Shown here in pieces: positions 10,091 through 19,381 of a DNA stretch of 64,000 bases. The first letter of the stretch is position 1; each line of letters starts with the position of its first letter. The DNA lies in NCBI GenBank assembly GCA_031270395.1, contig JAISXU010000001.1:1-64000 (forward strand), given 5' to 3'. The position numbers and the translations under genes are program-made. Source of the DNA: Oscillospiraceae bacterium. GTDB taxonomy: Bacteria > Bacillota > Clostridia > Oscillospirales > Oscillospiraceae. The notes beneath the pieces were generated by a model. The model did not search any database and was not told the DNA's origin. It worked only from the letters and a program-made list of their open reading frames with translations.

Positions 10091-11986
10091 TTATAGGTGT
10101 ATTGCCGCGTAGAAGCCGCCCAAAACGGCTGTGGAAATATTTCCCGGGCGTCCGGCGCAGTCTCCGGCCGTGAGCACGGGCACGTCCATCCCGCGCAGCT
10201 CGTCCACGAGTCCGGAGACGGGACGCACGCCAACCGAGAGCGCTACGGTATCGCACGCGAGCGTCTCCTGTCCGCCGCCGCGATCCTGTACGACGACGCC
10301 CTCGCCGGTGACCGCGAGCGCCATCAGACCGGTTCTCACCTTGACGCCCGCCTGCGCCGCGATGTGTCGCAGCGCCGCGACGACCGACAGCGACGCGCCG
10401 CCGCGCGCGTCGATTTCCGGTATGTCAAGGAGGTCGATGAGCGTCACCTCATGGCCGTCGCGGCGTAGCGCGGCCGCCGTCTCCGTGCCCGTCAGTCCCG
10501 CGCCGACTATGACGACGCGCCGGCCGGCCGTCCTGACGCCGAGGTCAAGCTCCGCCGCAAAGCAGACGTTGTCCCCGTGTATGCCCGGTATCTCCGGCGC
10601 GAACTGCTCGCTGCCCGTGGCGATTATGACGGCGTCGGGGCGCTCGGCCTCCACCGCGGAGCGCGTCGCCTCCGTGTTCAGGCGCACCTCGACGTTCGGC
10701 GCGGACTGCGCCGAACGGACAGACCACCGCACGTAGCGGCGCACGTCGTCCTTCAGGCTGTTCGCCCCCGCGGCGATGAGCGACCCGCCGAGCTGCGGCC
10801 CTCTCTCGAAAAGCACGACGCTGTGCCCGCGCTCCGACGCGCGTCTGGCCGCCTCCAGACCCGCCGCGCCGCCGCCGGCGATAACCACCCTTTTGGGCCC
10901 GTCCGCGCGGCGTATTACGTCGTAATCGGGATTGCGCCCCGCCGCCGGATTCACGGAACATCGAAGCGGCTTGGGACACCCGTGGGGGTCGTCTCCCGTG
11001 CAGATACAGCAGCGGATGCAGGGACGTATCCCGTCGCCGTCGCCGCGCGCCGCCTTGTTCACACAGTCCGGGTCGGCGATGAATTGGCGTATCATGGCGA
11101 CGACGTCGGCTTTGCCGTCCCTTACGGCGGCCTCGGCGAGCTCGAGGTTGAACGATCCGACGGTTGTTACGGGAATCCTCAGCTCACGCTTGAACCGCTC
11201 CGCGAAACGGACGTTCGTCGCCATCGGCATATACGCCGGCTGTATCGTGTAGCTCATGGAGGCCGGCTCGTACATGTTGCCGGCCGAGATATGTATGAGG
11301 TCGAGCTTATCCTGAATCGCAAGCGCGAACTCCACGGCGTCGTCTATGCCCACGCCGCCCGGCGTCAGCTCGTCGCCGCTCATGCGCCAGTCTATGGCCA
11401 TATCGCCGCCTGTCGCGCCGCGGACACTGTCGAGGAGCTCGTTGGCGAAACGGCAGCGGTTTTCAAACGTGCCGGCGCCGTACTCGTCGGAGCGCTTGTT
11501 CATCAGCGGAGAGTAGAACTGGGCCACCGTATGGCCGTGTCCGCCGTGCAGCATCACCATGTCGAAGCCGCCCCTCTTGCAGCGCGCGGCGCAGTCCGTA
11601 AAATCCTGTATGATCCGGCGTATATCCCCGCGCGACATGTCGGCCGGGAACACGTGCGACCTCAGATTGAGCTCGATCGACGCCAGAGCGCCGTGCCTGT
11701 GAATGGCGTCCGTAAGCCGCGTGAGCCCGTGCACGATAAACGGGTCGGACAGATTGACTACGAAGTGGTTTTCGTCCGCGTACGCCTGATTTATCGGGCT
11801 GTCGCCGACCGTCACGATGCCCGCGCCGCCGCGCGCGAACGACTCGGTAAACGCGATAAATTCAGGCGTGACCTGACCGTCCTTGGTGCATAAAAACGGC
11901 TCCGCCGGCGAGACCTCCACGCGGTTCTTGGCGGTGAAGCGCCCGATGCTTATCGGCGCCAGTATGTGCGCGTATTCTCCGTCCAT
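10091..11986 (-). CDS. NADH:flavin oxidoreductase (OYE + FAD/NAD(P) domain), paralog
   Basis: 631 aa; MLHGGHGHTVAQFYSPLMNKRSDEYG, CIRCCICTGDDPHGCPKPLRCSVNPAAGRN, VVIAGGGAAGLEAARRASERGHSVVLFE. Confidence 0.9.
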   Translation of the reverse strand: MDGEYAHILAPISIGRFTAKNRVEVSPAEPFLCTKDGQVTPEFIAFTESFARGGAGIVTVGDSPINQAYADENHFVVNLSDPFIVHGLTRLTDAIHRHGALASIELNLRSHVFPADMSRGDIRRIIQDFTDCAARCKRGGFDMVMLHGGHGHTVAQFYSPLMNKRSDEYGAGTFENRCRFANELLDSVRGATGGDMAIDWRMSGDELTPGGVGIDDAVEFALAIQDKLDLIHISAGNMYEPASMSYTIQPAYMPMATNVRFAERFKRELRIPVTTVGSFNLELAEAAVRDGKADVVAMIRQFIADPDCVNKAARGDGDGIRPCIRCCICTGDDPHGCPKPLRCSVNPAAGRNPDYDVIRRADGPKRVVIAGGGAAGLEAARRASERGHSVVLFERGPQLGGSLIAAGANSLKDDVRRYVRWSVRSAQSAPNVEVRLNTEATRSAVEAERPDAVIIATGSEQFAPEIPGIHGDNVCFAAELDLGVRTAGRRVVIVGAGLTGTETAAALRRDGHEVTLIDLLDIPEIDARGGASLSVVAALRHIAAQAGVKVRTGLMALAVTGEGVVVQDRGGGQETLACDTVALSVGVRPVSGLVDELRGMDVPVLTAGDCAGRPGNISTAVLGGFYAAIHL

Positions 11987-11990
11987 AGCG

Positions 11991-12515
11991 TCAACCGACG
12001 TGGATTACGCGGTCGGGCTCCAGCGGGTGTGCTTCCTTCGTCGCCGTCGGGACGCCTACGGCGATGGCTATTATGAATTTGAACTTGTCCGGGAATTTGA
12101 GTAGCTTGCTGAAATACTCCGCCTTGTCTCCCCTGAAGGCGGCGTCCGGCAGACCGAGTATCACGCTCCCAAGTCCGATAGAGTGGGCCGCAAGCGCTAT
12201 CGTCTGGACGGCGATGCCGCAGTCTACCGCGCTCCATATCCATTCGGGATCGCCGCTCAGAAAGATGGCGGTAGGCGCGCCGTAAAATATATCCATCAAG
12301 TCCGCGCCTAGATTTTTCTTTGCCTCCCCGTTGATTTCGGCGAGGATATCGGGATTTTGAACCACCGAGAAACGCCACGGCTGCGCGTTTCTCGCGCTCG
12401 GCGACTCCTGAGCCGCTTTCAGGAGCGTGTCGAGCTGTTCTTTCGTCAACTGTGTCTGCTCGTACGCGCGTATACTGCGGCGGTCGGATATAGCGGAGAG
12501 GACGGGATTACCCAT
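11991..12515 (-). CDS. Nitroreductase family protein
   Basis: MGNPVLSAISDRRSIRAYEQTQLTKEQLDTLLKAAQESPSARNAQPWRFSVV: nitroreductase N-terminal signature. Confidence 0.92.
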   Translation of the reverse strand: MGNPVLSAISDRRSIRAYEQTQLTKEQLDTLLKAAQESPSARNAQPWRFSVVQNPDILAEINGEAKKNLGADLMDIFYGAPTAIFLSGDPEWIWSAVDCGIAVQTIALAAHSIGLGSVILGLPDAAFRGDKAEYFSKLLKFPDKFKFIIAIAVGVPTATKEAHPLEPDRVIHVG

Positions 12516-12603
12516 AGTGATACACCCCTTAACAAAATTTTGGATTTGATTATAGAATATCACATTTTGTCAGGAAAATCAATTGAGCGCGCCCGAATAT
12601 TAA

Positions 12604-12744
12604 TCCGCTCGAAAAGTCTTATCCTTACGGCAAAGCCGCTCGGGACTTTTCTCGCTCATATGCGCATGTTTTTCGCCGCCTATGGCGGCAACCGAAACAT
12701 ATGCGCGCTATTAATTCGGCACGACATATCGTGCGAATTAATAA
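12604..12744 (+). repeat. 141-bp three-hairpin element, copy A
   Basis: 137/141 identical to the reverse complement of 30240-30380; contains gaaaagtc/gacttttc, gccgcc/ggcggc inside gcgcatgttt/aaacatatgcgc, and ttaattcggcacga/tcgtgcgaattaa. Confidence 0.9.
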
Positions 12745-12785
12745 CTTTTTTAATAGCGGCGGGCAAATATGCCGCGCATAATTTT

Positions 12786-14765
12786 TCAGGATATATCCGC
12801 CATGTCGAGATATTTGTACCCGTTGTCGCTTATATGCTCCTTGCGCCCGGCGAGGTTGTCCCCGAGCAGGAGGTCAAAGACGTCCGACGTGCGCCGGGCG
12901 TCCTCCGGTATGACCTTTATGAGCCGGCGCGTCTTTGGATTCATAGTCGTCAGCCACATCATGTCGGGGTCGTTTTCGCCGAGACCCTTCGAGCGGCTTA
13001 TCGTATGCTTCGCCCCCTGAAAGCCGGCGACGATCTCCGCCTTATCGCGCTCGGAGTACGCGAAATACGTCTTGCCGCCGCAGCTTATCTCAAAGAGCGG
13101 CGATTCCGCTATACATACTAAGCCGTGCTCAATGAGCGACGGCACAAGTCTGTACAGCATCGTGAGGATCATCGCGCGTATGTGGAAACCGTCCACGTCG
13201 GCGTCAGTGCATATTATGACGCGGCACCAGCGCAGAGCGGAGATGTCAAAGGCGCTCATGTCCTTTGCGTGCTTTCCCCGTATTTCGACGCCGCAGCCGA
13301 GCACCTTTATCAGGTCAGTTATTATCTCGTTTTTGAATATCTTATCATAGTCCGCCTTCAGGCAGTTGAGTATCTTGCCGCGCACGGGGATTATGCCCTG
13401 AAACTCGGCGTCCCGGCTGAGCTTGCACGCGCCCAGCGCGCTGTCTCCCTCGACGATGTACAGCTCCCGCTTCGTCACGTCGCGCGTGCGGCAGTCCACA
13501 AACTTCTGCACGCGGCTCGTCAGGTCGGTTCCGCCGGACAGCTTTTTGCGTATATTCAGCCGCGCCTTCTCCGCGGTCTCGCGGCTGCGTTTGTTTATAA
13601 GCGTCTGCTCGGCTATCCTGTCCGCCTCCGCCTTGCGCTCTATGAAGTACACCTCGAGCTGGCTGCGCAGAAATTCCGTCATCGCCTCCTGTATGAACTT
13701 GTTTGTGATGGCCTTTTTCGTCTGATTCTCGTAGGATGTCTGGGTCGAAAAGCAGTTAGTCACGAGCACCAGACAGTCCTGGACGTCGGTATAGTTGATC
13801 TTGCTCTCGTTTTTCTGGTATTTGCCCGATTTGCGCAGATACGCGTCGATCTCGGAGACAAAAGCGCTCCTTACGGCCTTCTCGGGTGCGCCCCCGTGCT
13901 CCAGCCACGACGAGTTGTGGTAGTATTCGACGACGTTTACCCTGTTCGAGAAACAAAACGCGGCGGAGAGCCTCACCTTGTACTCCGGCTTGTCGGCGCG
14001 GTCACTGCCCCGCCTCTCGCCCTCGATGTATACGGGCTGTGTCAGCGCGTCCTCCCCCGCAAGCTCGCGGATGTAGCCCGTAATACCCTCCTCGTACAGA
14101 AAATCGACCGTCTCAAAGCCGTCGTCCGTCTGGTTTTTGAACCTGAACGTGACGCCGGCGTTCACAACGGCCTGCCGTTTCAGCGTATCGGTAAAATATT
14201 CTGCGGGTATGGATATATCCGTAAACACCTCGATGTCGGGCTTCCACCTGATTATGGAGCCTGTCCGGCGCTCCTTGTATTCCTCGGCTTTAAGTCCGCC
14301 TATATTCTCTCCCTTTTCAAAGTGCAGAACGTACTTTTTGCCGTCCCGGCAGACCTGCACGTCCATATATTCCGAGGAATACTGCGTGGCGCACGAGCCG
14401 AGTCCGTTGAGTCCCAGCGAGAACTCGTAGTTCTCCCCCGTATCGTTGCGGTATTTGCCGCCCGCGTACATCTCACAAAAGACAAGCTCCCAGTTGTACC
14501 TGTTTTCATTGGGGTTCCAGTCCACGGGACAGCCGCGTCCAAAGTCCTCTATTTCGATGGAGCAGTCGGCGAAGCGCGTGACGATAATGAGCTTCCCATG
14601 CCCCTCGCGCGCCTCGTCGATGGCGTTGCTGAGTATCTCGAATACGGCGTGCTCGCAACCCTCAAGTCCGTCGGAACCGAAGATAACTCCCGGACGCTTT
14701 CTCACCCGCTCCGCGCCCTTTAATGCGCTTATACTGTCGTTGCCGTACGTCTCAACGCGTTTCAT
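12786..14765 (-). CDS. Type IIA DNA topoisomerase subunit B (ParE/GyrB-like)
   Basis: GHKL ATPase (EILSNAIDEAREG), TOPRIM EGDSALGACKL and DADVDGFHIRAMILTMLYRLVPSLIEHG. Confidence 0.9.
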   Translation of the reverse strand: MKRVETYGNDSISALKGAERVRKRPGVIFGSDGLEGCEHAVFEILSNAIDEAREGHGKLIIVTRFADCSIEIEDFGRGCPVDWNPNENRYNWELVFCEMYAGGKYRNDTGENYEFSLGLNGLGSCATQYSSEYMDVQVCRDGKKYVLHFEKGENIGGLKAEEYKERRTGSIIRWKPDIEVFTDISIPAEYFTDTLKRQAVVNAGVTFRFKNQTDDGFETVDFLYEEGITGYIRELAGEDALTQPVYIEGERRGSDRADKPEYKVRLSAAFCFSNRVNVVEYYHNSSWLEHGGAPEKAVRSAFVSEIDAYLRKSGKYQKNESKINYTDVQDCLVLVTNCFSTQTSYENQTKKAITNKFIQEAMTEFLRSQLEVYFIERKAEADRIAEQTLINKRSRETAEKARLNIRKKLSGGTDLTSRVQKFVDCRTRDVTKRELYIVEGDSALGACKLSRDAEFQGIIPVRGKILNCLKADYDKIFKNEIITDLIKVLGCGVEIRGKHAKDMSAFDISALRWCRVIICTDADVDGFHIRAMILTMLYRLVPSLIEHGLVCIAESPLFEISCGGKTYFAYSERDKAEIVAGFQGAKHTISRSKGLGENDPDMMWLTTMNPKTRRLIKVIPEDARRTSDVFDLLLGDNLAGRKEHISDNGYKYLDMADIS

Positions 14766-14786
14766 ACAGTCTCCAAATCCATAATT

Positions 14787-15596
14787 TCAGATAAATCGCG
14801 CCGTCTGTCCGTGGCGCTGCGATACCGACGTCACGACGCCCGGAAAGGCGTCCCTGAGCGCTCCGGCGAGAATGGGCGTAACCGTGTTCTCCGTGCAGAA
14901 GTGATCCCCGTCGATGAGATTTATACCCAGCTCGCGGGCCTCCAGAAATACGTCGTACTTTATATCCGCGGTTATAAACGTGTCGCAGCCGCACGCGGCG
15001 GCGGCCCGCAGCTCCCCACCGCCGGCGCCTCCCACTACGGCTACCGCGTCTACCGGACGCCCGGCGTCGTGGTAACGCAGACCTGACGCGCCCAGTCTCT
15101 CCTTCACAAGCTCAAGATACCGGGGCATATCTACCGGCTGACGCAGACGTCCGTGCCGTCCGTACGAGAACGGCTCGCCGCCGGATGTCCTCCCGTGCTC
15201 TGTCAGCGGTTGAACCTCCGTCAGTCCCACCGCCGCCGCCAGCGCGTCGTTCACTCCCCCGCGCGCCGCGTCAAGATTTGTGTGCATACAGATAGCCGAC
15301 ATGCCGCCCGCTATCAGCTTAACGACGCGCCCCCCATGCCCCGGCTCCGCCGTGACCCTGTTGAGCGAGAAAAACAGCGGGTGGTGCGAGACTATTAGCT
15401 CCGCCCCGAGGGACGCCGCCTCGTCTATCACGTCGTCCGTTATATCCAGACTCACGAGTATGCGCGAAACGCGCGCGTCCGGGAAGCCGGCGAGCAGTCC
15501 GACGTTGTCAAAGTCCATCTTCATCTCCGGCGGCGCCAACCGCTCGAGCACGCGGAGCGCCTCGCGAACCGTCGCCGCGGAATTATCCGTCCTCAT
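14787..15596 (-). CDS. Nif3-like dinuclear metal center hexameric protein
   Basis: MKMDFDNVGLLAGFPDARVSRILVSLDITDDVIDEAASLGAELIVSHHPLFF and HTNLDAARGGVNDALA motifs; overlaps trmK as is common in Firmicutes. Confidence 0.9.
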   Translation of the reverse strand: MRTDNSAATVREALRVLERLAPPEMKMDFDNVGLLAGFPDARVSRILVSLDITDDVIDEAASLGAELIVSHHPLFFSLNRVTAEPGHGGRVVKLIAGGMSAICMHTNLDAARGGVNDALAAAVGLTEVQPLTEHGRTSGGEPFSYGRHGRLRQPVDMPRYLELVKERLGASGLRYHDAGRPVDAVAVVGGAGGGELRAAAACGCDTFITADIKYDVFLEARELGINLIDGDHFCTENTVTPILAGALRDAFPGVVTSVSQRHGQTARFI

Positions 15597-16288
15597 TGAC
15601 TCCGGCGCCCCTTTCCGTGATACAGCTCCAGTATTCCTTTCAAAAAACACAACTCCCTCTCCGTCTCCGGCTCCGGCGCGGCGCTCGACCTTGCCCGTCC
15701 ACGCGCCGCCCTCTCTGCCGCCGCGACGAGCGATTTAACGTACTCCGGCAGCGCGGCCTCGCGCTTCGACGCGCAGAGCGCGAACATATCTCTGCGCGCG
15801 CCGCCGCCCCGTCCGGGCCGCGCGAGCAGCACGGGGTACGCGCGCCCGGCGTCCGCCGCGAGCGCCGCGTCCGCGACGCGGTAGCCGTTCCCGTCAAGCC
15901 AGCCGCACAGCTCCGCCAGCTTCGTCTGCGGCTGCAGGATGAGAGAGACGCCGCCAAGCCGGCGCGCGCCGGCCAGTATGCGCGCCATCGTCTCCCCGCC
16001 CATACCGGATATTATCACCGTGTCCACGTCCCCGGCGCCCACGCCGCTCAAGCCGTCTCCGAGCAGAAAGGTTATTCCGCCCTCCACGCCGTGCGCGCGC
16101 GCGAGAGCGCGCGCGCGTTCAAGCGGACGCGGGTTGACGTCGGACGCGTATATCCTGCCCGGATACCCGCTTACGGCCAGATACACCGGGACGCGCCCGT
16201 GATCCGTGCCCACGTCTATCACCCCGGCGCCGCGTGTGACAAAGCCGGCGACGGCGGCCAATCTTCCGGACAGCGCCGGCCGTTTCAT
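15593..16288 (-). CDS. trmK: tRNA (adenine(22)-N(1))-methyltransferase TrmK-like
   Basis: RLAAVAGFVTRGAGVIDVGTDHGRVPVYL and VIISGMGGETMARIL; adjacent to nif3-like gene. Confidence 0.9.
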   Translation of the reverse strand: MKRPALSGRLAAVAGFVTRGAGVIDVGTDHGRVPVYLAVSGYPGRIYASDVNPRPLERARALARAHGVEGGITFLLGDGLSGVGAGDVDTVIISGMGGETMARILAGARRLGGVSLILQPQTKLAELCGWLDGNGYRVADAALAADAGRAYPVLLARPGRGGGARRDMFALCASKREAALPEYVKSLVAAAERAARGRARSSAAPEPETERELCFLKGILELYHGKGRRSQ

Positions 16289-16310
16289 ATTAAGTCAATG
16301 GCGGGCGCGG

Positions 16311-16358
16311 CAAAACGCGCTATCGGCAGGGGCGCGTTTTGTGACGCCCCTGCCGATA
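16311..16358 (-). promoter_or_regulatory. Overlapping inverted repeats between DUF1858 gene and trmK (terminator or alternative-fold leader)
   Basis: Perfect 14-bp stem tatcggcaggggcg (16321-16334)/cgcccctgccgata (16345-16358); competing perfect 10-bp stem caaaacgcgc (16311-16320)/gcgcgttttg (16332-16341). Confidence 0.5.
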
Positions 16359-16381
16359 ATCCGCCGCTTTGACACCGCCGT

Positions 16382-16582
16382 TTACTGTTTGAGGCTCATC
16401 GTGAGCGTCGCCAGAAATTCCTCCGCGTCCACTCCGTGCGCCTCACACGCATCGCCGAGCGTCTCCCCGTTCGCCATCGCGCACCCCAAGCAGTGCATAC
16501 CGATAGACATAAACAGAGGCGCCGACTGCGGCGCGAAATCCAAGATGTCCGCTATTACCGTGTCCTTCGTGATCGTCTGCAT
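16382..16582 (-). CDS. DUF1858 domain-containing protein (redox disulfide type)
   Basis: 66 aa MQTITKDTVIADILDFAPQSAPLFMSIGMHCLGCAMANGETLGDACEAHGVD. Confidence 0.9.
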   Translation of the reverse strand: MQTITKDTVIADILDFAPQSAPLFMSIGMHCLGCAMANGETLGDACEAHGVDAEEFLATLTMSLKQ

Positions 16583-16693
16583 ATAACTGTTGACCTCCTA
16601 AGTAAAATTGGCTTTGCCGTATCGTACCGATGTCTATTATACGCGCCCCCGCAAAGAAAAGCAAATAAAATTTCCCGGCTGTGTCGCCCGGCC

Positions 16694-17953
16694 TTACCAG
16701 TCCTTTCCCAGATCGGGGCGGCTGCTGTCGAATACGTCGGCGGCGTCATAGAATTTGAGATAGCGCTCACGCGAGCGGCGCAGCGTGGCGCCGTCCGCGT
16801 GCATCCTGTCGCAGATCACGGCGCTGATGTCGGTCTTTATCTTTGAGAAGGATTCGATGCCGACGGACGCGAAAACGCGAAACCCCAGGCCGTGGTAGTA
16901 GCGGAACGACTCGCCGGTTTTTGTCACGTCGTCGCCGTCAAGACGCGAGCCGTGCGGATATATGAGCAGCTTCGTCGGGCCGATGAGCGCGCCGACCTCG
17001 TCGAGCCACCGCTGCGCGTCCGCCTTGACGCCGTTTGGCGACATGCTGTCCAACCGCACGTGTCCCCACGTATGAGATGCGAAATACCAGCCGGTCTCCT
17101 TCAACTTTTCGACTACGGGCTTCGCGAATACGATCTCCTGTTGGCGTCTTGCCTCAAACTCCGGCGACGCGTCGTCCTTGTCGGTCTGTGTGCGATATCC
17201 GAGTATACCGTTGTAGCCCGTGAGCGCTATGCAGCCCTTGACGCCCCCGAGCGAGAAATCCGGGTGTTCCTCCACGAACTTGTCCAAAATTGGCACGGCG
17301 TCGAGCTCCTGTGAAAACACCTCGTTCCCCTCGGGGTCGAGTCCGTAGCTGTAAATTTCGCCGTCGTAGCCGATGATCAGCTTATACGGGAAGCCGTGCG
17401 GCAGCATATACTCGTAGTAGGATATGTCGTCATACGACAAAATCAGGGGCTTTTTGCCCTCCGGCAGCATGAGCGTGTTGCGTTTCATCCTCTGCGCGCC
17501 GCTCTCGTCGGTGTACTCCGACCAGACGTCGTTCATGTTTACGAGGATGTAGTCCTTTTCGTACAAATTTTGGAGTATTTTTACGTACTCATCGACCGTG
17601 ACCATCCACTCGTCAAAGCCCGCCTCCTGACTGTCGCCGTCAAAAGCGAGCTCGGGGTACGCTATGGCGGTGTGGAAGAACAGATGCTCCACAACGCCGT
17701 CGTACTCCACGAGCGGCGCGGACTCCTGAGCCGGCTCCGGCGTCGGCGTCAATGACGGGACTGTCGTCGGAGTCGGCGTCGGTGTCGGAGTTTGCTCCGG
17801 CGCGACTGCCCCGTCCCCCGCCGGCGGCGACGCGCCGGGCCCGCTCTCCCCGGGCGTCCCGCCGCAGCCGCCGAGCGCGAGCACAAGGGCCGCAATAAGC
17901 AGAAAACCGCATACTCCTACGAAAAAACGCGTCCGCCCCGTCTTTATCATCAC
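16694..17953 (-). CDS. Lipoprotein with polysaccharide deacetylase-like domain
   Basis: Lipobox LALGGC, PTPTPTPTT linker, LILSYDDISYYEYM and FASHTWGHVRL motifs typical of deacetylases. Confidence 0.75.
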   Translation of the reverse strand: MMIKTGRTRFFVGVCGFLLIAALVLALGGCGGTPGESGPGASPPAGDGAVAPEQTPTPTPTPTTVPSLTPTPEPAQESAPLVEYDGVVEHLFFHTAIAYPELAFDGDSQEAGFDEWMVTVDEYVKILQNLYEKDYILVNMNDVWSEYTDESGAQRMKRNTLMLPEGKKPLILSYDDISYYEYMLPHGFPYKLIIGYDGEIYSYGLDPEGNEVFSQELDAVPILDKFVEEHPDFSLGGVKGCIALTGYNGILGYRTQTDKDDASPEFEARRQQEIVFAKPVVEKLKETGWYFASHTWGHVRLDSMSPNGVKADAQRWLDEVGALIGPTKLLIYPHGSRLDGDDVTKTGESFRYYHGLGFRVFASVGIESFSKIKTDISAVICDRMHADGATLRRSRERYLKFYDAADVFDSSRPDLGKDW

Positions 17954-18864
17954 GCCGTCGCCTCCGTTACCGCGTCATATATCGCGCTCTCTACGGCGCG
18001 GGCGGCCAGAATACATACGGAGTCGAGCGTCGCTCTGAGCTCCCCCGAGCACATTGCAAACACCGTATCGCCGTCATATACGGAGTGCGCGGGACGTATG
18101 CAGCGCGCTATTCCGTTCTGACCGCACCGGGCCAGCCGCGTCGCCTGCGCCTTGTCGAGCCGCGCGTTTGTCATCACACAAGCCAGCACCGTATTTTCGG
18201 AGAAAAAATCCGTCTCGTTCAAATAAGCCTCCAAAATTGCGCTCTCGCTGTCCGCGAACCCGCCGTCCTCTCCGCGCAGACCGGCGATGATCCCGCCGTC
18301 CCTTACTACGTCGCCGACGCAGTTCACGGCCGCCACCGCTCCAACCGTCAGGCCGCCGTGCCGGAGCACCGACGAGCCGACGCCGCCGCGGGAGGAACGC
18401 GCCATCCCCATGCACTTTCCCACGGCGCAGCCGGTTCCCGCGCCGTGTTGTCCGCGCGCGAACGGCGCGCCGGAGAACGCGTTCCCGCAGGCGGCGTACC
18501 CCATCGCGGCGTCGGGTCTCGCGTCCCATCCGCCCACCTTCAAATCGAAAAGCACCGCGGCCGCGACGTTCGGCACCACGGTAACTCCCACATCGCGCCC
18601 TATCCCCCGTTCCTCCAGAAAACGCATGACGCCGCCCGCCGCGTCAAGGCCGAACGAGCTGCCGCCTGTCAGCAGTACGGCGTGAGTGAGCTTGCGGTTC
18701 ATAACGGGGTCGAGCGCGGCGGTGTCCCGCGTGCCGGGAGAGCCTCCGCTCACGTCTACGCCGCACACGGCGCCGCGCTCGCTTATGACGACGGTGCAGC
18801 CCGTCGCCGCCTCCCTGCTGCGCGCTTGACCTACGCGGAAGCCGGGTATCTCAGAAACGTCCAT
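17950..18864 (-). CDS. P1 family peptidase (DmpA-like)
   Basis: GFRVGQARSREAATGCTVVI, LTHAVLLTGGSSFGLDAAGGVMRFLEERGIG. Confidence 0.9.
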   Translation of the reverse strand: MDVSEIPGFRVGQARSREAATGCTVVISERGAVCGVDVSGGSPGTRDTAALDPVMNRKLTHAVLLTGGSSFGLDAAGGVMRFLEERGIGRDVGVTVVPNVAAAVLFDLKVGGWDARPDAAMGYAACGNAFSGAPFARGQHGAGTGCAVGKCMGMARSSRGGVGSSVLRHGGLTVGAVAAVNCVGDVVRDGGIIAGLRGEDGGFADSESAILEAYLNETDFFSENTVLACVMTNARLDKAQATRLARCGQNGIARCIRPAHSVYDGDTVFAMCSGELRATLDSVCILAARAVESAIYDAVTEATA

Positions 18865-19381
18865 ATACCGCCTCCACAATGTCGTCGAGCCCGGCCAACG
18901 CTCCCTTGCCGACGTCGCCGCAGGCGAGCCGTCCCTCGACCGGCTCTATAAAGCTGTAGCCCACGCGCGTCAGCTTGATGATATTCTCTCTCACAACGGG
19001 ATTTTCATACATCGCCGTGTTCATGGCGGGCGCTATGTACACGGGCTTAGGGAAGAAAGCCGTCAGGACGGTGGTCAGCATGTCGTCGGCTATGCCGCCC
19101 GCCAGCTTCCCTATTACGTTCGCCGTGGCGGGCGCCACCAGCGCAATATCGGCGCCGCGCGCCAGCGAGATGTGGCGGACGTCCGCGACGTCCAGCTCGC
19201 CGAACAGCTCCGTGTAGACCTTGCGCCCCGTAAGCGTCTGAAAGGTGACGGGCGTCACAAGCTTTGTCGCCGACGCCGTCATGATAACGTCGACCTCGTG
19301 GCCGTCCTTTGTGAACCGGCTCGCCAGCTCCGCCGCCTTATACGCCGCGATGCTGCCCGTTACGCCTAGCAATAACCGCAC
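18851..19381 (-). CDS. coaC: Phosphopantothenoylcysteine decarboxylase (CoaC flavoprotein)
   Basis: MRLLLGVTGSIAAYKAAELASRFTKDGHEVDVIMTASATKLV; PAMNTAMYENP. Confidence 0.88.
   Translation of the reverse strand: MRLLLGVTGSIAAYKAAELASRFTKDGHEVDVIMTASATKLVTPVTFQTLTGRKVYTELFGELDVADVRHISLARGADIALVAPATANVIGKLAGGIADDMLTTVLTAFFPKPVYIAPAMNTAMYENPVVRENIIKLTRVGYSFIEPVEGRLACGDVGKGALAGLDDIVEAVYGRF

Noticed and set aside
10577-11893. 438-aa plus-strand ORF opposite the second OYE gene
   Set aside because: No recognisable motifs; shadow ORF of a well-supported minus-strand gene.
13125-14723. 532-aa plus-strand ORF opposite the topoisomerase B subunit
   Set aside because: Shadow ORF; all GHKL/TOPRIM motifs lie on the minus strand.
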